Part shown: one piece after another, positions 7,576 through 17,423 of the stretch
How the letters are laid out: each line of letters starts with the position of its first letter
How positions within the stretch are numbered: position 1 is the first letter of the stretch
Source of the DNA: Streptomyces viridiviolaceus
Lineage (GTDB): Bacteria; Actinomycetota; Actinomycetes; Streptomycetales; Streptomycetaceae
DNA length: 64,000 nt
Assembly (NCBI RefSeq): GCF_014650995.1
Contig: NZ_BMWA01000012.1
Location: 148,178-212,177 of the forward strand
Direction of reading: 5' to 3'
Notes under the pieces: generated by a model
What the model was told of the DNA's origin: nothing
Seen by the model: only the letters and a program-made list of their open reading frames with translations
The model's database searches: none
Program-made: the position numbers and the translations under genes

Positions 7576-9297
7576 TCAGAGCCGGTCGACCTCCCAGCTG
7601 CCGATCACCGTCCGGGCGATCTCGCGTCCCTCGTCGGCGAAGTAGCCCTTGCCCGGGTAGTCGATCCAGAGCCGGTACATGTCACCGTTGCCGGCGCGGT
7701 AGTAGAGGATCCGGAACTCGCGCTCGCGGGGGTTCTGGGTGTCCGCGGTGGTGTAGGTGATGGTGTTCTCGGCGGCCTTGCGGTCCTTGTACTTGGTCTC
7801 CTTGGGCTCGCCCTCGGGCGCGGGCTTGTCGGCGAAGTTCCAGGAGTACTCGCCGTCCTTGAGCACGTCCCAGTCCGCCCAGGCCTGGGCCGTCGCGGAC
7901 TCGGGGATCTCGTTCGCCTCGTCGTCCTTCTTGATGTCGCGGTCCACGTAGACCGTCACCGCGCCGCTCGGGTCGGTGAACGTCTCGTTGGTGCCGTCCC
8001 AGTCGTCGGGGTGCGGCTGCTTGACGAACGTGGCCGGCACGCCGACGCCCACCCCGATCTTCCCGGCGAGTTCGTGCTGCTTCCACCCGTCCGGCAACGG
8101 TCCCGCGAACGGGTCCGTGATCACCAGGTACGCCGCCACCGCCGCGGCGACGACCGCCGCGCCGAGGCCGATCCACGCCTTGCGGCCGAGCCTGACGCCG
8201 CCCCGGCCCGGCCCGGCCACCTGGACCACCTGCGTGGGCTGCGGGGCGGGCGGGTTGGCCGCGGCGTCCAGCAGGGCGCGCACCCGGGCGGCGTTCGGGC
8301 GGCGGGCCGGGTCCTTGTCCAGCAGGCCGGTGATGACCTCCGCCAGCGGGCCCTGCGCGGAGGCGGGCGCCGCGGGCGTGGCGTTGAGCACCGACTGGAG
8401 CGTGGCGGGCGTGTTGCTGCGACGGAACGGCGAGACGCCCTCCGTCGCCGCGTACAGCACCACGCCCAGCGACCACAGGTCGCTCGCGGGGCCGGGGCGC
8501 TGGCCCAGCACCCGTTCCGGCGCGATGTACTCGGGCGAGCCGACGAAGCCGCCGGTGTCGGTCAGGTTGGTCTCGCCCTCGATCTGGGCGATGCCGAAGT
8601 CGGTGAGGACGACCCGGTCGTGCCGGCCGAGCAGCACGTTGTCGGGCTTCACGTCCCGGTGCAGGATGCCGGCGGCGTGCGCGGCCTCCAGCGCGCCGAG
8701 CACCTCCAGACCGATGCGCGCGGCCTCGCGGGCGCTCAGGGTGCCCTCCTGGAGCGCGTCGCCCAGCGAGCGGCCCCGCACCAGCTCCATGACGATCCAC
8801 GGCCGGCCGTCCACCACCGCCACGTCGTGCACGCTGACCACCGAGGGGTGGTCGAGGCGGGCCGCGGCGCGGGCCTCGCGCCGCATCCGCTCGAAGGCGT
8901 TGTCCCGTTCACGTTCGGGAAGGTGGTCGGGGACGCGGGGTTCCTTGACGGCGACCTCGCGGTCCACCGTCTCGTCCTTCGCGCGCCACACCGTCCCCAT
9001 GCCGCCGTGCCCGAGCTTGGCGAGCAGCCGGTAGCGGCCGGCGATGAGCCGCCCCGCACCCGGGTCCGTCGCGGATGCCAACGGTGACGTGGCGTGCGGC
9101 TGTGGGGCCGGGGACGGGGCCGGGACGTGTGCGTGCGGCGGGGACTGCGGCGGCACGACCTGGGTCGGCGCCGCGTACGGGTTGCCGGGATGCGGCACGG
9201 CGTTGGGCGGGTTCGGGTTCGGCGGTTGCAGACCAAAACTCGTCGGTTCGTCCGGCCCGTTGCGGGCTCCCCCGTTGTTGCTCATGGGGTCATGCAT
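7576..9297 (-). CDS. membrane Ser/Thr protein kinase
   Basis: A 573-aa kinase with an Asn/Pro-rich N-terminus of about 60 residues, then an intact kinase domain (GHGGMG loop, VAVKE lysine, HRDVKPDN, DFG, APE). A single transmembrane helix lies near residues 373-392, followed by an outer domain of about 180 residues that starts with a DGW segment and ends in GSWEVDRL. That outer domain resembles the C-terminal domains of the other kinases in the cluster. Two closely spaced Met codons (9297 and 9285) could be the start; neither has a clear ribosome site. It lies 69 nt behind the preceding kinase gene. Confidence 0.9.
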   Translation of the reverse strand: MHDPMSNNGGARNGPDEPTSFGLQPPNPNPPNAVPHPGNPYAAPTQVVPPQSPPHAHVPAPSPAPQPHATSPLASATDPGAGRLIAGRYRLLAKLGHGGMGTVWRAKDETVDREVAVKEPRVPDHLPERERDNAFERMRREARAAARLDHPSVVSVHDVAVVDGRPWIVMELVRGRSLGDALQEGTLSAREAARIGLEVLGALEAAHAAGILHRDVKPDNVLLGRHDRVVLTDFGIAQIEGETNLTDTGGFVGSPEYIAPERVLGQRPGPASDLWSLGVVLYAATEGVSPFRRSNTPATLQSVLNATPAAPASAQGPLAEVITGLLDKDPARRPNAARVRALLDAAANPPAPQPTQVVQVAGPGRGGVRLGRKAWIGLGAAVVAAAVAAYLVITDPFAGPLPDGWKQHELAGKIGVGVGVPATFVKQPHPDDWDGTNETFTDPSGAVTVYVDRDIKKDDEANEIPESATAQAWADWDVLKDGEYSWNFADKPAPEGEPKETKYKDRKAAENTITYTTADTQNPREREFRILYYRAGNGDMYRLWIDYPGKGYFADEGREIARTVIGSWEVDRL

Positions 9298-9366
9298 ATC
9301 GCGCCCGGGACTTCGGGATCCACCGCGTGTGCCCCGTGGTCACAGACCCGTGACCCGCACCGCCGC

Positions 9367-10530
9367 TTATCTCCCGTTTGGGTGTGTTCGAGGTGCCGTG
9401 GAAGTCGCCGGGGCCGCCGGAGACGCCGGGCGGGTCACGGTGACCGTCGCGCCGGGGACCGCGGAGGAGGGCGGGGAGGCGGAGGGGGAAACGGCGGGGG
9501 AGGACGGGGCGGTGGTCGTGGGTGTCTCGGGCGCCGTGCTCGTCGGCTTGCCGTCCCCCTCGCCGTTCCCCTCCGCGAGCAGCGCCGCCGCGGAGATGCC
9601 GGCCCCCGCCGCCGCGGCGACCAGTAACACCGCCATGAGCACGCCCCGCGTGGTGTACCGGCGCTCACCGGTGCGCTGCGGCACGGGCGTCCGGCCCGTG
9701 GCGAGGAAGGCCCGCAGCATGCGTTCCGCCTCCGTCGCGTCCATCCGGCGGACGGGATCGCGTTCGAGCAGGCCCCGTACGACGGGCAGGATCGGCCCGG
9801 CCTGCGCGGGCGGGTGGATCTCCTCCGAGACCACGGCGTGCAGGACGCCGCCGAGCGAGTCGCGGTGGAACGGCGACGCGCCGCTGAGGATCGCGCACAG
9901 CAGCACGCCCAGCGACCACAGGTCGGACTCCGGCCCGGTCCCGGCACCGGACATCCGCTCGGGGGCGGTGTACTCGGGCGAGCCGACGAAGGAGCCGGTC
10001 TCGGTGAGTGTGGTGGCGCCCGCGACCTGGGCGACGCCGAAGTCGGTGAGCACGACCCGGCCGTCCTCGGCGACCAGCACGTTCGACGGTTTCACGTCCC
10101 GGTGCAGGATCCCGGCCGCGTGCGCGGTGCGCAGGGCGCCGAGCAGCGCGACGCCGATCCGGGCGGCCTCCGCCGCGTCGACCGGGCCGTGCGCGTTGAC
10201 GCGGTCGGCGAGGGAACCGCCGTCGACCAGTTCCATGACCATGTACGCGCGTTCGTCGTCCTCGACGACGTCGTGCACGACGATGACGTGCGGGTGACGG
10301 AGCTGTGCGACGGCCCGGGCCTCGCGCAGGGTGCGCTCGCGACGCCGTCGCGCCTCGGCGGCGGAGAGGCTCTCGTCGAGGGGGAGCGCCTTGACGGCGA
10401 CCTGCCGGCCGAGCAGTTCGTCGGTCGCCCGCCACACGATGCCCATGCCGCCGCGTCCGAGCCGCGCCTGAAGCCGGTAACGGCCCGCGATGACACGCCC
10501 GCCCGCCTCCTCGGTCACCATGCGCACCAT
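9367..10530 (-). CDS. short membrane Ser/Thr protein kinase without sensor domain
   Basis: About 387 aa. The kinase domain is complete (GRGGMG, VAVKA lysine, HRDVKPSN, DFG, APE). One transmembrane helix near residues 297-320 is followed only by a Ser/Thr/Pro/Ala tail of about 65 residues, so it lacks the folded outer domain of the other cluster members. I placed the start at ATG 10530, 4 nt after GGGG; ATG 10521 and the upstream 10584 are alternatives. It lies downstream of the previous kinase stop by 75 nt with this start. It may signal by dimerising with its paralogues. Confidence 0.85.
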   Translation of the reverse strand: MVRMVTEEAGGRVIAGRYRLQARLGRGGMGIVWRATDELLGRQVAVKALPLDESLSAAEARRRRERTLREARAVAQLRHPHVIVVHDVVEDDERAYMVMELVDGGSLADRVNAHGPVDAAEAARIGVALLGALRTAHAAGILHRDVKPSNVLVAEDGRVVLTDFGVAQVAGATTLTETGSFVGSPEYTAPERMSGAGTGPESDLWSLGVLLCAILSGASPFHRDSLGGVLHAVVSEEIHPPAQAGPILPVVRGLLERDPVRRMDATEAERMLRAFLATGRTPVPQRTGERRYTTRGVLMAVLLVAAAAGAGISAAALLAEGNGEGDGKPTSTAPETPTTTAPSSPAVSPSASPPSSAVPGATVTVTRPASPAAPATSTAPRTHPNGR

Positions 10531-10605
10531 GATGCCCCAACGGACCCACCCGCTCCGGGCTGCTGTGACGCGGGTGGCCGACAACAGGCGCCCGTACGGC
10601 CCGGC

Positions 10606-12315
10606 TCAGGCGGTCCTCTCCTGCCAGCTCCGCAGTACGGACCCGAACTGTTCGCGCGTGGTCGCCCAGTCCTGCGCGGGTGAGGACATGTAGATGGCGT
10701 ACTCGACGCCGTCCCGCGACATGTACATCTCCTCCACGGCACGCCGTGGTCCGGGGAATTGGGTGTCCTTCGCCAGGGCGGTCCAGGTGTACTCCCACCG
10801 GGCGCTGTCCCGGTCGCGGTAGGTGGTGCGCTCCAGCGTCAGCCGCCGGTAGTCGACCAGCCGTTGGAGCTGCTGTTCCAGGTCGAGCTGGTGTGCGTAC
10901 GGGTCGTCGAAGTCGGGCGCGGTGTCCACGGCTATGCGGATGAAGTGCTCGCCGCCGTCGGGGGTGTAGTCGATCTGCTGGAGGTCGCCGTCCGCGTCGA
11001 GCTCCTGCCTCTCCCAGCCCTCGGGCAGGGACAGGCTGAAACCCAGCGGGTCGTCGTGGCGGACCCAGCCGTCCGGGACCGAGTCCGCGGGGTCCTTGCC
11101 GGCCGTCGCCGTGGGCGTCGGGGCCGGGGTCGGCGTCCGGGTCGCGGCGTTGTGCTCCGCGCCCCGGCCCTCGTCCGACGCCCGCAGCAGCACCGCGGTG
11201 CCTGCGCCGACGAGGGCGGCGACGGCGACCACCAGGGCGAGGGTGCGCAGGCGGCGGCGCCGGGGGCGTACGGGGGCGCTGCCCGTGGGACCGGCCGGGG
11301 CGTACCCCGGCGCCGTCGCGCCGGTCGTCATGGACCCCGCCGCCGGCCCCATCGCCGTGGGCCCCACGGCCGTCGGCCCGGTCGCCGGCGGATACGGCGT
11401 CGACGTGGCCGGCGGACGCTGGTCGACCGGACCGGCCGGCCGGCCGGCGCCCGAGTGCTGCGTGGGCACGTACGCCTGGGCCGCGTCCGGCCGCCGTCCC
11501 TCGGCCGCCTCGGCGAGCATCTGCTCCGTCTCGGTCACGTCGGGGCGGGTGGCCGGATCCTTGCGCAGCAGGGCGCTGATGACGGGCCCGAGCGGACCGG
11601 CGTACCGCGGCTCGGGCGCCTCCTCCTCGACGACCGCCTGCATGGTGGACAGCGGTGACGTGCGGCGGAACGGCGACCTGCCCTCCACCGCCGTGTAGAG
11701 CGTCGCGCCCAGCGCCCACAGGTCGGAGGCGGGTCCCGGGTCGTGGCCGCGGACTCGCTCGGGCGCCAGGTAGTCGACCGAGCCGACGACCTCGCCCGTC
11801 CTCGTGATGGTGCTGTCGCCCTCGATCTGCGCGATGCCGAAGTCGGTGAGCAGGACGCGCCCGTCGTGGGAGAGCAGGACGTTGCCCGGCTTGACGTCGC
11901 GGTGCAGGACGCCCGCGGTGTGCGCGGCACGCAGGGCGCGCAGCACCCACAGGCCGATGCGCGCCGCCTCCCGCGGTTCGACGCGCTCCTCGTCCCTGAC
12001 CGCGTCGGCCAGCGAGCGGCCCTCGACCAGCTCCATCACGATCCACGGCCGGCCGTCGTGTTCGAGCACGTCGTGCACGGTGACGACGGCCGAGTGGTTG
12101 ATCCGCGCCGCGGCGCGCGCCTCACCCCGGGTGCGCGCGAGCAGTATCGCCCGGTCGCTCTCGGAGACGTAGTGCGCGGCGGTCAACTCCTTGATGGCGA
12201 CGGACCGGTGCAGCACCTCGTCGTGGGCGCGCCACACCCGGCCCATGCCGCCACTGCCGATGGACTCGCCGAGCCGGTAGCGGCTCGCGACGAGCCGGCC
12301 CTGCATCTGATTCAC
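10606..12315 (-). CDS. membrane Ser/Thr protein kinase with sensor domain
   Basis: About 569 aa. Intact kinase domain (GSGGMG, VAIKE lysine, HRDVKPGN, DFG, APE), then a Pro/Thr/Gly-rich linker, a transmembrane helix near residues 350-370 and an outer domain of about 170 residues beginning with a PDGW segment. The same kind of domain ends four other proteins of this cluster. The start was set at GTG 12315, 4 nt after GGGG; ATG 12306 is a close alternative. It is preceded by a 142-nt gap after the pseudokinase gene, which could hold its own promoter. Confidence 0.88.
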   Translation of the reverse strand: MNQMQGRLVASRYRLGESIGSGGMGRVWRAHDEVLHRSVAIKELTAAHYVSESDRAILLARTRGEARAAARINHSAVVTVHDVLEHDGRPWIVMELVEGRSLADAVRDEERVEPREAARIGLWVLRALRAAHTAGVLHRDVKPGNVLLSHDGRVLLTDFGIAQIEGDSTITRTGEVVGSVDYLAPERVRGHDPGPASDLWALGATLYTAVEGRSPFRRTSPLSTMQAVVEEEAPEPRYAGPLGPVISALLRKDPATRPDVTETEQMLAEAAEGRRPDAAQAYVPTQHSGAGRPAGPVDQRPPATSTPYPPATGPTAVGPTAMGPAAGSMTTGATAPGYAPAGPTGSAPVRPRRRRLRTLALVVAVAALVGAGTAVLLRASDEGRGAEHNAATRTPTPAPTPTATAGKDPADSVPDGWVRHDDPLGFSLSLPEGWERQELDADGDLQQIDYTPDGGEHFIRIAVDTAPDFDDPYAHQLDLEQQLQRLVDYRRLTLERTTYRDRDSARWEYTWTALAKDTQFPGPRRAVEEMYMSRDGVEYAIYMSSPAQDWATTREQFGSVLRSWQERTA

Positions 12316-12457
12316 GTTGCCCCGCAATGGTCTTGTCAGGGCCAGACTAGGGACCGGCCCCCCTCCGGGGAACCGGTGGGGCACCCTGGAGACCGCTCTG
12401 TGACGGTTGTCGCTTCCCGTGACGGGAGGCAACCACGGTGATGTCTGTACGGATTCG

Positions 12458-15103
12458 TCAGCCGGTGTACTGGTACGTCGCCGACGCCTGGTCGTACAGC
12501 CGGGTCACCTCGTCCCGCTCCGCCTCCGGTCCGCGCACCTGCACGACGTGGTAGCGGCCGTCGATCAGCATGGCGAGGTTGCGCACGTACAGTTCGCCCC
12601 CGTCCTCGCCGGTCCAGGTGAACTGCCCCTCCGCCATGGTCCGTCCGCCCACCTCGATGGTCTTCAGCCCGCTGGAGGTGGCCCAGCTCGACGCGCGGTA
12701 CGGCTCCAACTCGCGTTCGGAATCCCGCTGGTAGGCCATGGGGTCGCCGCCGTACTCGTCCGAGCCGTCCCGGCCGGGGACCACGATGAGCTCGAAGTCG
12801 CCCTTGGCGTACACCACCTGACCGCGCCCGTTGCGCGGCGTGCGGTCCCAGCCCTCGGCGACGGCGACGCGGAATCCCTCCGGGTCCTTGCGCAGGGCGA
12901 AGCCGTCGGCGACCTCGGGGCCGGTGGTCTGCGTCTCGGCCGAACCGGCGGACTCGGTGGGGCCGGTGTCGTCCGTCGGGGAGGTGCCCTCCGGCCGGGG
13001 TTCGCGGCCGGCGTCCGGTGACCGCGCGGGCGGTGCCTGGCTCGCCTCACCGACGGCACCCGTGCGGTCCGGGCCGTCCGCGCCGCTCGTGTCGCTCTTC
13101 GGCATGAAGAGCATGGCGTACGCGATCGCCCCGGCCAGGGCGAGCAGTATCAGCACGAGCAGGAGCCGGCCGAGGCTGCGCGGGGAACGCTCCTGCTGTC
13201 TGGCCCGCTTGTGCCGCCCGTGGTGCGCGGGCAGCTGGGCACGCCGTTTGCGCACCAGCTCGCCGCGGCGGCGTACGATCGGCAGCCGGCTCGTGTCGGC
13301 GGGCGGGGCGGGGACGACGTGCAGGCCGGCCTCCGGCTCGGGTGCCGAGCGCACCAGTGAGCGCAGCCAGCCGCGCAGTTCCTCGAAGTCGATGCGTTCG
13401 GTGGGGTCCTGACGCAGCAGCGACTCCACGACCGGGCGCAGCGGCCCGCACTCCTCGGCGAAGGCCGGCGGCTCCGCGCACACGATCTGCACCAGCTCGG
13501 CGGTGGACTCCTCCGGGTAGGGCGCGTGGCCCTGTACGGCCCTGAAGAGCAGCGCGCCGAGCGCCCACAGGTCGGTCGCGGGTCCGATGGGCGGCGCGAG
13601 CTGCCAGTTCTCGTGCACCGGGCCGGCCTGCTCCGGCGCCCAGCGCTCGGTCACGGGTCCGATCACGGCCATCCGCGCCTGCCGGGCCCGCTCGGCGGCG
13701 AGTGCGGTGGCCGGGCCGCGGCGGGCGGGGCTGTGCGCGACCAGGTCGTCCCAGCGGCCGGTGGATGCGGCGGGGACGTCGGCCCTGGGCGTGGGAACGG
13801 GCGCGGTGGGCAGGGCCCGGTCGCCCGCCCGGGCGGGGACCGCGGACGGGGTCGGGGTGCCGCCGCCCGCGCGGGGCGTGGCGCCGTGCCAGGAGGCGGC
13901 GCGCACGCCGTAGGGATCGGCGATCTGCCCCGGCGGAGCGGCTTGTGCCGTGCCCTGCCCGCCCGCGTGGGCCGCATGGGCGCCGGGACCTTCGCCGGGT
14001 GCCGGGCGGCCACCGGGCGGCGCCTCGGGGCCGCTGCCGTGCGGGGCGAGGCCGTTGGCGCGGGGGGCGGGGCCGCCGTCGGGGCCCGTGCGGGCGCCCG
14101 GCAGGGCCGCGGAGGTGTTGCCCTGGGCCGCGGGGCCGTCGCCGGGTGCGGGGCGGGCGCCGGGCAGGGTGGCGCGGCCGTTCTGCGCCTCCTGGACCCG
14201 GGCCGCCGCGCGGGCTCCCGCGCGGTACGCGGCGATTGCGCCGGCCCGGGCCGCGCGGATGTCCCCGCTGGTGTCGAGCGACGTGGGGGCGAGTCCGGCC
14301 GAGGCTCCGCCCGTCCCCCCGGTTCCCGGCGCAGGCAGGCCGCCCGCCGCCCGTGCCTGGATCGCGGCTCGCCGGGCCGCCTCCGGATCGGCACCGCCGG
14401 TAACGGGCTCCCCCGCCGGAGCACCGTGCTCGGCGAAGCCCGCGGCGCCGGCCGCGTCGTCCTCCCCCTCGGGCGCGGGTACCGGGTCGTACCCGCACAG
14501 CGCCTCCTCGGCCGCCCCGACCGCCAGGCCGGTCAGCATCACGCGGCCGTCGTCGCAGACGAGCACCGTGCGCGCGGTGATGTTCCGGTGCACCCAGCCG
14601 TGGCCGTGCAGGATCCGCAGAGCCGTGAGGACGTCGGAGGCGACCTCGGCCGCCCGGTACGGCGTCAGCGGCTGCTCGGCGAGCAGCGCCGCGAGCGGCC
14701 TGGCCGACACCAGTTCGCTGACGACCCACAGCGAGCCGCCCTCGGCGAACACGTCGAAGACCTGGTCGAGCCTCGGGTGGTCGGGGATCCTGGCCGCGGC
14801 CTGCGCGGCCTCGACGGCACGCCGGACCACCGGATCGGCCGGCCGACGCGGGCCCGTGCGCGACGCCGACGACCGCTGGGCGGGGCGCCGGACGCCGCCG
14901 TCGCGGGCCGTGAAGCCTTCGGGCAGCCCTTCCGCGTCGAGCACCTCGGCCTCGACGACCTCGGGCAGCGGAACCTGCCTGATCAGGACTTCCTGCCCGC
15001 TGTAGGTGTCGAAGGCGCGGGTCTCGGTGAGTTCGTACTCGTCCGAGGGCGGCAGGGGCAGGCGGTAGCGGTCGGCGAGTACCCGTCCCGCATAGTCGTC
15101 CAC
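12458..15103 (-). CDS. predicted transmembrane pseudokinase
   Basis: About 881 aa from the GTG at 15103. The fold is kinase-like but the chemistry is gone. There is no glycine loop at residues 15-35, the beta-3 lysine is replaced (VLIRQV, Arg42), HRD reads HRN at 172-174, and the DFG position reads TGL at 191-193. A Pro/Ala/Gly-rich insertion of nearly 300 residues splits the C-lobe, whose later part (ATDLWALGALL, RIDFEEL) is well kept. A transmembrane helix near 643-666 is followed by an outer domain akin to those of the neighbouring kinases. Good codon bias and length argue against a decaying gene. The likely role is a scaffold or an allosteric partner of the flanking kinases. Confidence 0.85.
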   Translation of the reverse strand: MDDYAGRVLADRYRLPLPPSDEYELTETRAFDTYSGQEVLIRQVPLPEVVEAEVLDAEGLPEGFTARDGGVRRPAQRSSASRTGPRRPADPVVRRAVEAAQAAARIPDHPRLDQVFDVFAEGGSLWVVSELVSARPLAALLAEQPLTPYRAAEVASDVLTALRILHGHGWVHRNITARTVLVCDDGRVMLTGLAVGAAEEALCGYDPVPAPEGEDDAAGAAGFAEHGAPAGEPVTGGADPEAARRAAIQARAAGGLPAPGTGGTGGASAGLAPTSLDTSGDIRAARAGAIAAYRAGARAAARVQEAQNGRATLPGARPAPGDGPAAQGNTSAALPGARTGPDGGPAPRANGLAPHGSGPEAPPGGRPAPGEGPGAHAAHAGGQGTAQAAPPGQIADPYGVRAASWHGATPRAGGGTPTPSAVPARAGDRALPTAPVPTPRADVPAASTGRWDDLVAHSPARRGPATALAAERARQARMAVIGPVTERWAPEQAGPVHENWQLAPPIGPATDLWALGALLFRAVQGHAPYPEESTAELVQIVCAEPPAFAEECGPLRPVVESLLRQDPTERIDFEELRGWLRSLVRSAPEPEAGLHVVPAPPADTSRLPIVRRRGELVRKRRAQLPAHHGRHKRARQQERSPRSLGRLLLVLILLALAGAIAYAMLFMPKSDTSGADGPDRTGAVGEASQAPPARSPDAGREPRPEGTSPTDDTGPTESAGSAETQTTGPEVADGFALRKDPEGFRVAVAEGWDRTPRNGRGQVVYAKGDFELIVVPGRDGSDEYGGDPMAYQRDSERELEPYRASSWATSSGLKTIEVGGRTMAEGQFTWTGEDGGELYVRNLAMLIDGRYHVVQVRGPEAERDEVTRLYDQASATYQYTG

Positions 15104-15256
15104 GTCGCCACCCCCGGCAGCCCGTCGGTCAATTCCGTTCGCCCCGCGGCCCGTTCCGGCTGCGTACGGTCCGCAAGCACTCACGATACGTGCCGGAGGC
15201 AACCCACAAAGAGGGGATGCCAGATCTCGGGCCGGTCAAACCCGGGACCTGTCGGC

Positions 15257-17218
15257 TCAGGACTTGGGCTCGAACGTCTTCGTCAGCGTCCGCCACGTGT
15301 CCTTGCGCAGGTCGCCGCCCCACTCGGCGGCCTTCGCGGTGTACATCAGCGCGTATCCGAGGTGGTCGTTCACGACGAACCCCCGGTCGACGGTGCGGTA
15401 CTTGGTGCCGCCGTCCGAGTAGGTGAACTCCCAGTCGGCCGCGTTCCAGCCGCGGTAGTCCACCTTCTCGATGCGGATCCTCTGGTACTGGGCGCGCACC
15501 ATGTACCGCTCCTGGTTCTTCCAGTCCGCGACCGGGTCGCCCTTGGGGGTGGACGTCCAGGCGACGAGCAGCTTCTGCCCGTCCGGCCCGGTGAACCGGT
15601 CCCCCGCGGCGCCCGTCGACCGGTACTTCCAGCCCTTGGGCAGTCCGATCGCGTATCCCTGGTCGCCCTGGTGGGTGCCGGCCGCGCCGTCGTCGTCGCT
15701 CTGCCCGGAGCCGTCCGGCCCGTCCTCGGTGCCGTCGGAGGCGGTCGCACCGGAGCCCGGGGCGTCCGAGGAGGCCGGGTCCGTCGTCGCGGTGCCCTGC
15801 GCGGATCCGTCCGTCCGCGCTCCGCCGTTCTCGTCCTGCTTGGTGTCGCCGCTCGCGGTGGCGGTGGCGACCGCCTTGTCGCCGCCGCCCTTCGCGCCGT
15901 TCTCGTCGTCGCCGCCGAGGGCGAGGGCCAGCACGGTGCCGAGCACGGCGAGCGCCACGACGACCGCGATGACCACCAGCGTCCGGCGCGGCACCACGTC
16001 GGTGAGCGGCGCCCGGGGCGCCGGCCTGGGCGGCAGGTCCGGCGGCGGCATGACGGGCCAGCCGGAACTCCGGCCGGCCGCCCGGGCGTTCGCCGCCTGC
16101 CCGGCGGAGCCCGTCGCGGGTCCCGCCGCCGACGGGGACGCGGCGGTCGCCTCGGTCGTTGCGGCGGTGCCCGACGCGGCCCCGGCCGTGCCGGCGGCGG
16201 CCTTCCGCACGGAACGCAGCGCCCCGCGCAGCCGCTCCCCGGCCTCCTCGCTCCGCTTGCTCCCGGGGCCCGCCGAACCGCCCCGGCGCGCACCCTCGTC
16301 CGGCTGGGCCGGAAGCGGCACGACCTTGGTGGCGTCCACGGGCTCCGACTCGGCCGCGTGGCCGCCGGGCGCGTGGACGACCGCGTTGAGCATCGCGCGG
16401 GCGCCCGCGTCGTCGAGCCGTTTGGCGGGGTCCTTGGTGAGCAGCCCGTGGATGACGTCCCGCAACGGCCCCGCGTTCTTCGGCTCCTCCAGCGGCTCGG
16501 TCATGACCGCCGTGAGCGTCGCGATCGCGGAGCCGCGGTCGTAGGGCGGCGTTCCCTCCACGGCCGCGTACAGCAGTCCGCCCAGCGACCACAGGTCGGC
16601 GGCCGGTCCCGGCTTGTGGCCGCGGGCCCGCTCGGGGGAGATGTAGGAGGGCGCGCCGACGAGCATGCCGGTGGAGGTGATGGACGGGTCGCCCTCGACC
16701 TGGGCGATGCCGAAGTCGGTGAGCACGACGCGGCCGTCCTCGGCGATCAGCACGTTCGACGGCTTCACGTCGCGGTGCAGGATGCCCTCGCGGTGTGCGG
16801 AGCGCAGCACGTCGAGGACGGCGAGGCCGACCTCCGCGGCGCGCCGGGGCTCCAGCAGGCCGTCCTCGCGGATGACCTCGGCGAGCGACTTGCCCTCGAC
16901 GAGCTCCATCACGATCCACGGCCGGTCGTCCTCGTCGACGACGTCGAAGACCGTCACGGCGCTGTTGTTGCGGATCCGCGCGATCGCCTTGGCCTCGCGC
17001 AGGGTGCGCGTGATCAGGCGCCGCTTCTCCTCCTCGTCGATGTTCCCCGGGAACCGCAGCTCCTTGACGGCGACCGTGCGCCCGAGGGTCTCGTCCTCGG
17101 CCCGCCACACCGTCCCCATGCCGCCGCGGCCGAGCACGTCTCCCAGCCGGTACCGCCCGGCGAGGAGACGTGCGCTCTTGTCCTGACGGGATGTCCCCGC
17201 CCGCTCCGCCTCCGACAT
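15257..17218 (-). CDS. membrane Ser/Thr protein kinase, first of cluster
   Basis: 653 aa. ATG 17218 is backed by a strong GAGGGGA ribosome site 4 nt upstream. Catalytic residues are in place: Lys52, HRD at 148-150, DFG at 168-170. Then come a linker rich in Ala/Gly, a transmembrane helix near 405-428, an Asp/Gly/Ala-rich spacer and an outer domain of about 140 residues with KGW and DWKNQ segments. It heads the run of six kinase-family genes. In S. coelicolor a kinase cluster in this position (SCO4775-SCO4779) has been linked to spore-wall synthesis; applying that role here is inference from position. Confidence 0.9.
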   Translation of the reverse strand: MSEAERAGTSRQDKSARLLAGRYRLGDVLGRGGMGTVWRAEDETLGRTVAVKELRFPGNIDEEEKRRLITRTLREAKAIARIRNNSAVTVFDVVDEDDRPWIVMELVEGKSLAEVIREDGLLEPRRAAEVGLAVLDVLRSAHREGILHRDVKPSNVLIAEDGRVVLTDFGIAQVEGDPSITSTGMLVGAPSYISPERARGHKPGPAADLWSLGGLLYAAVEGTPPYDRGSAIATLTAVMTEPLEEPKNAGPLRDVIHGLLTKDPAKRLDDAGARAMLNAVVHAPGGHAAESEPVDATKVVPLPAQPDEGARRGGSAGPGSKRSEEAGERLRGALRSVRKAAAGTAGAASGTAATTEATAASPSAAGPATGSAGQAANARAAGRSSGWPVMPPPDLPPRPAPRAPLTDVVPRRTLVVIAVVVALAVLGTVLALALGGDDENGAKGGGDKAVATATASGDTKQDENGGARTDGSAQGTATTDPASSDAPGSGATASDGTEDGPDGSGQSDDDGAAGTHQGDQGYAIGLPKGWKYRSTGAAGDRFTGPDGQKLLVAWTSTPKGDPVADWKNQERYMVRAQYQRIRIEKVDYRGWNAADWEFTYSDGGTKYRTVDRGFVVNDHLGYALMYTAKAAEWGGDLRKDTWRTLTKTFEPKS

Positions 17219-17423
17219 GCGTCCCCTCATGCAACCCGCCCTGACAGAGCCTTCATTGTCTCTCACCCGACAAGTGCTCGACGCCCAGGGTGCCCCTCGG
17301 GGCGCCCCGCGGCCCCGCGCGCCGGAAGCGCCGGTGAACCGCACGTTCCGCCGGGGCGCGCGAGGGGTGCGGCGACGGGCCGGCGGCGGACTGACCGCAT
17401 GTCACCTGCGCCGAGGCGTCCGG

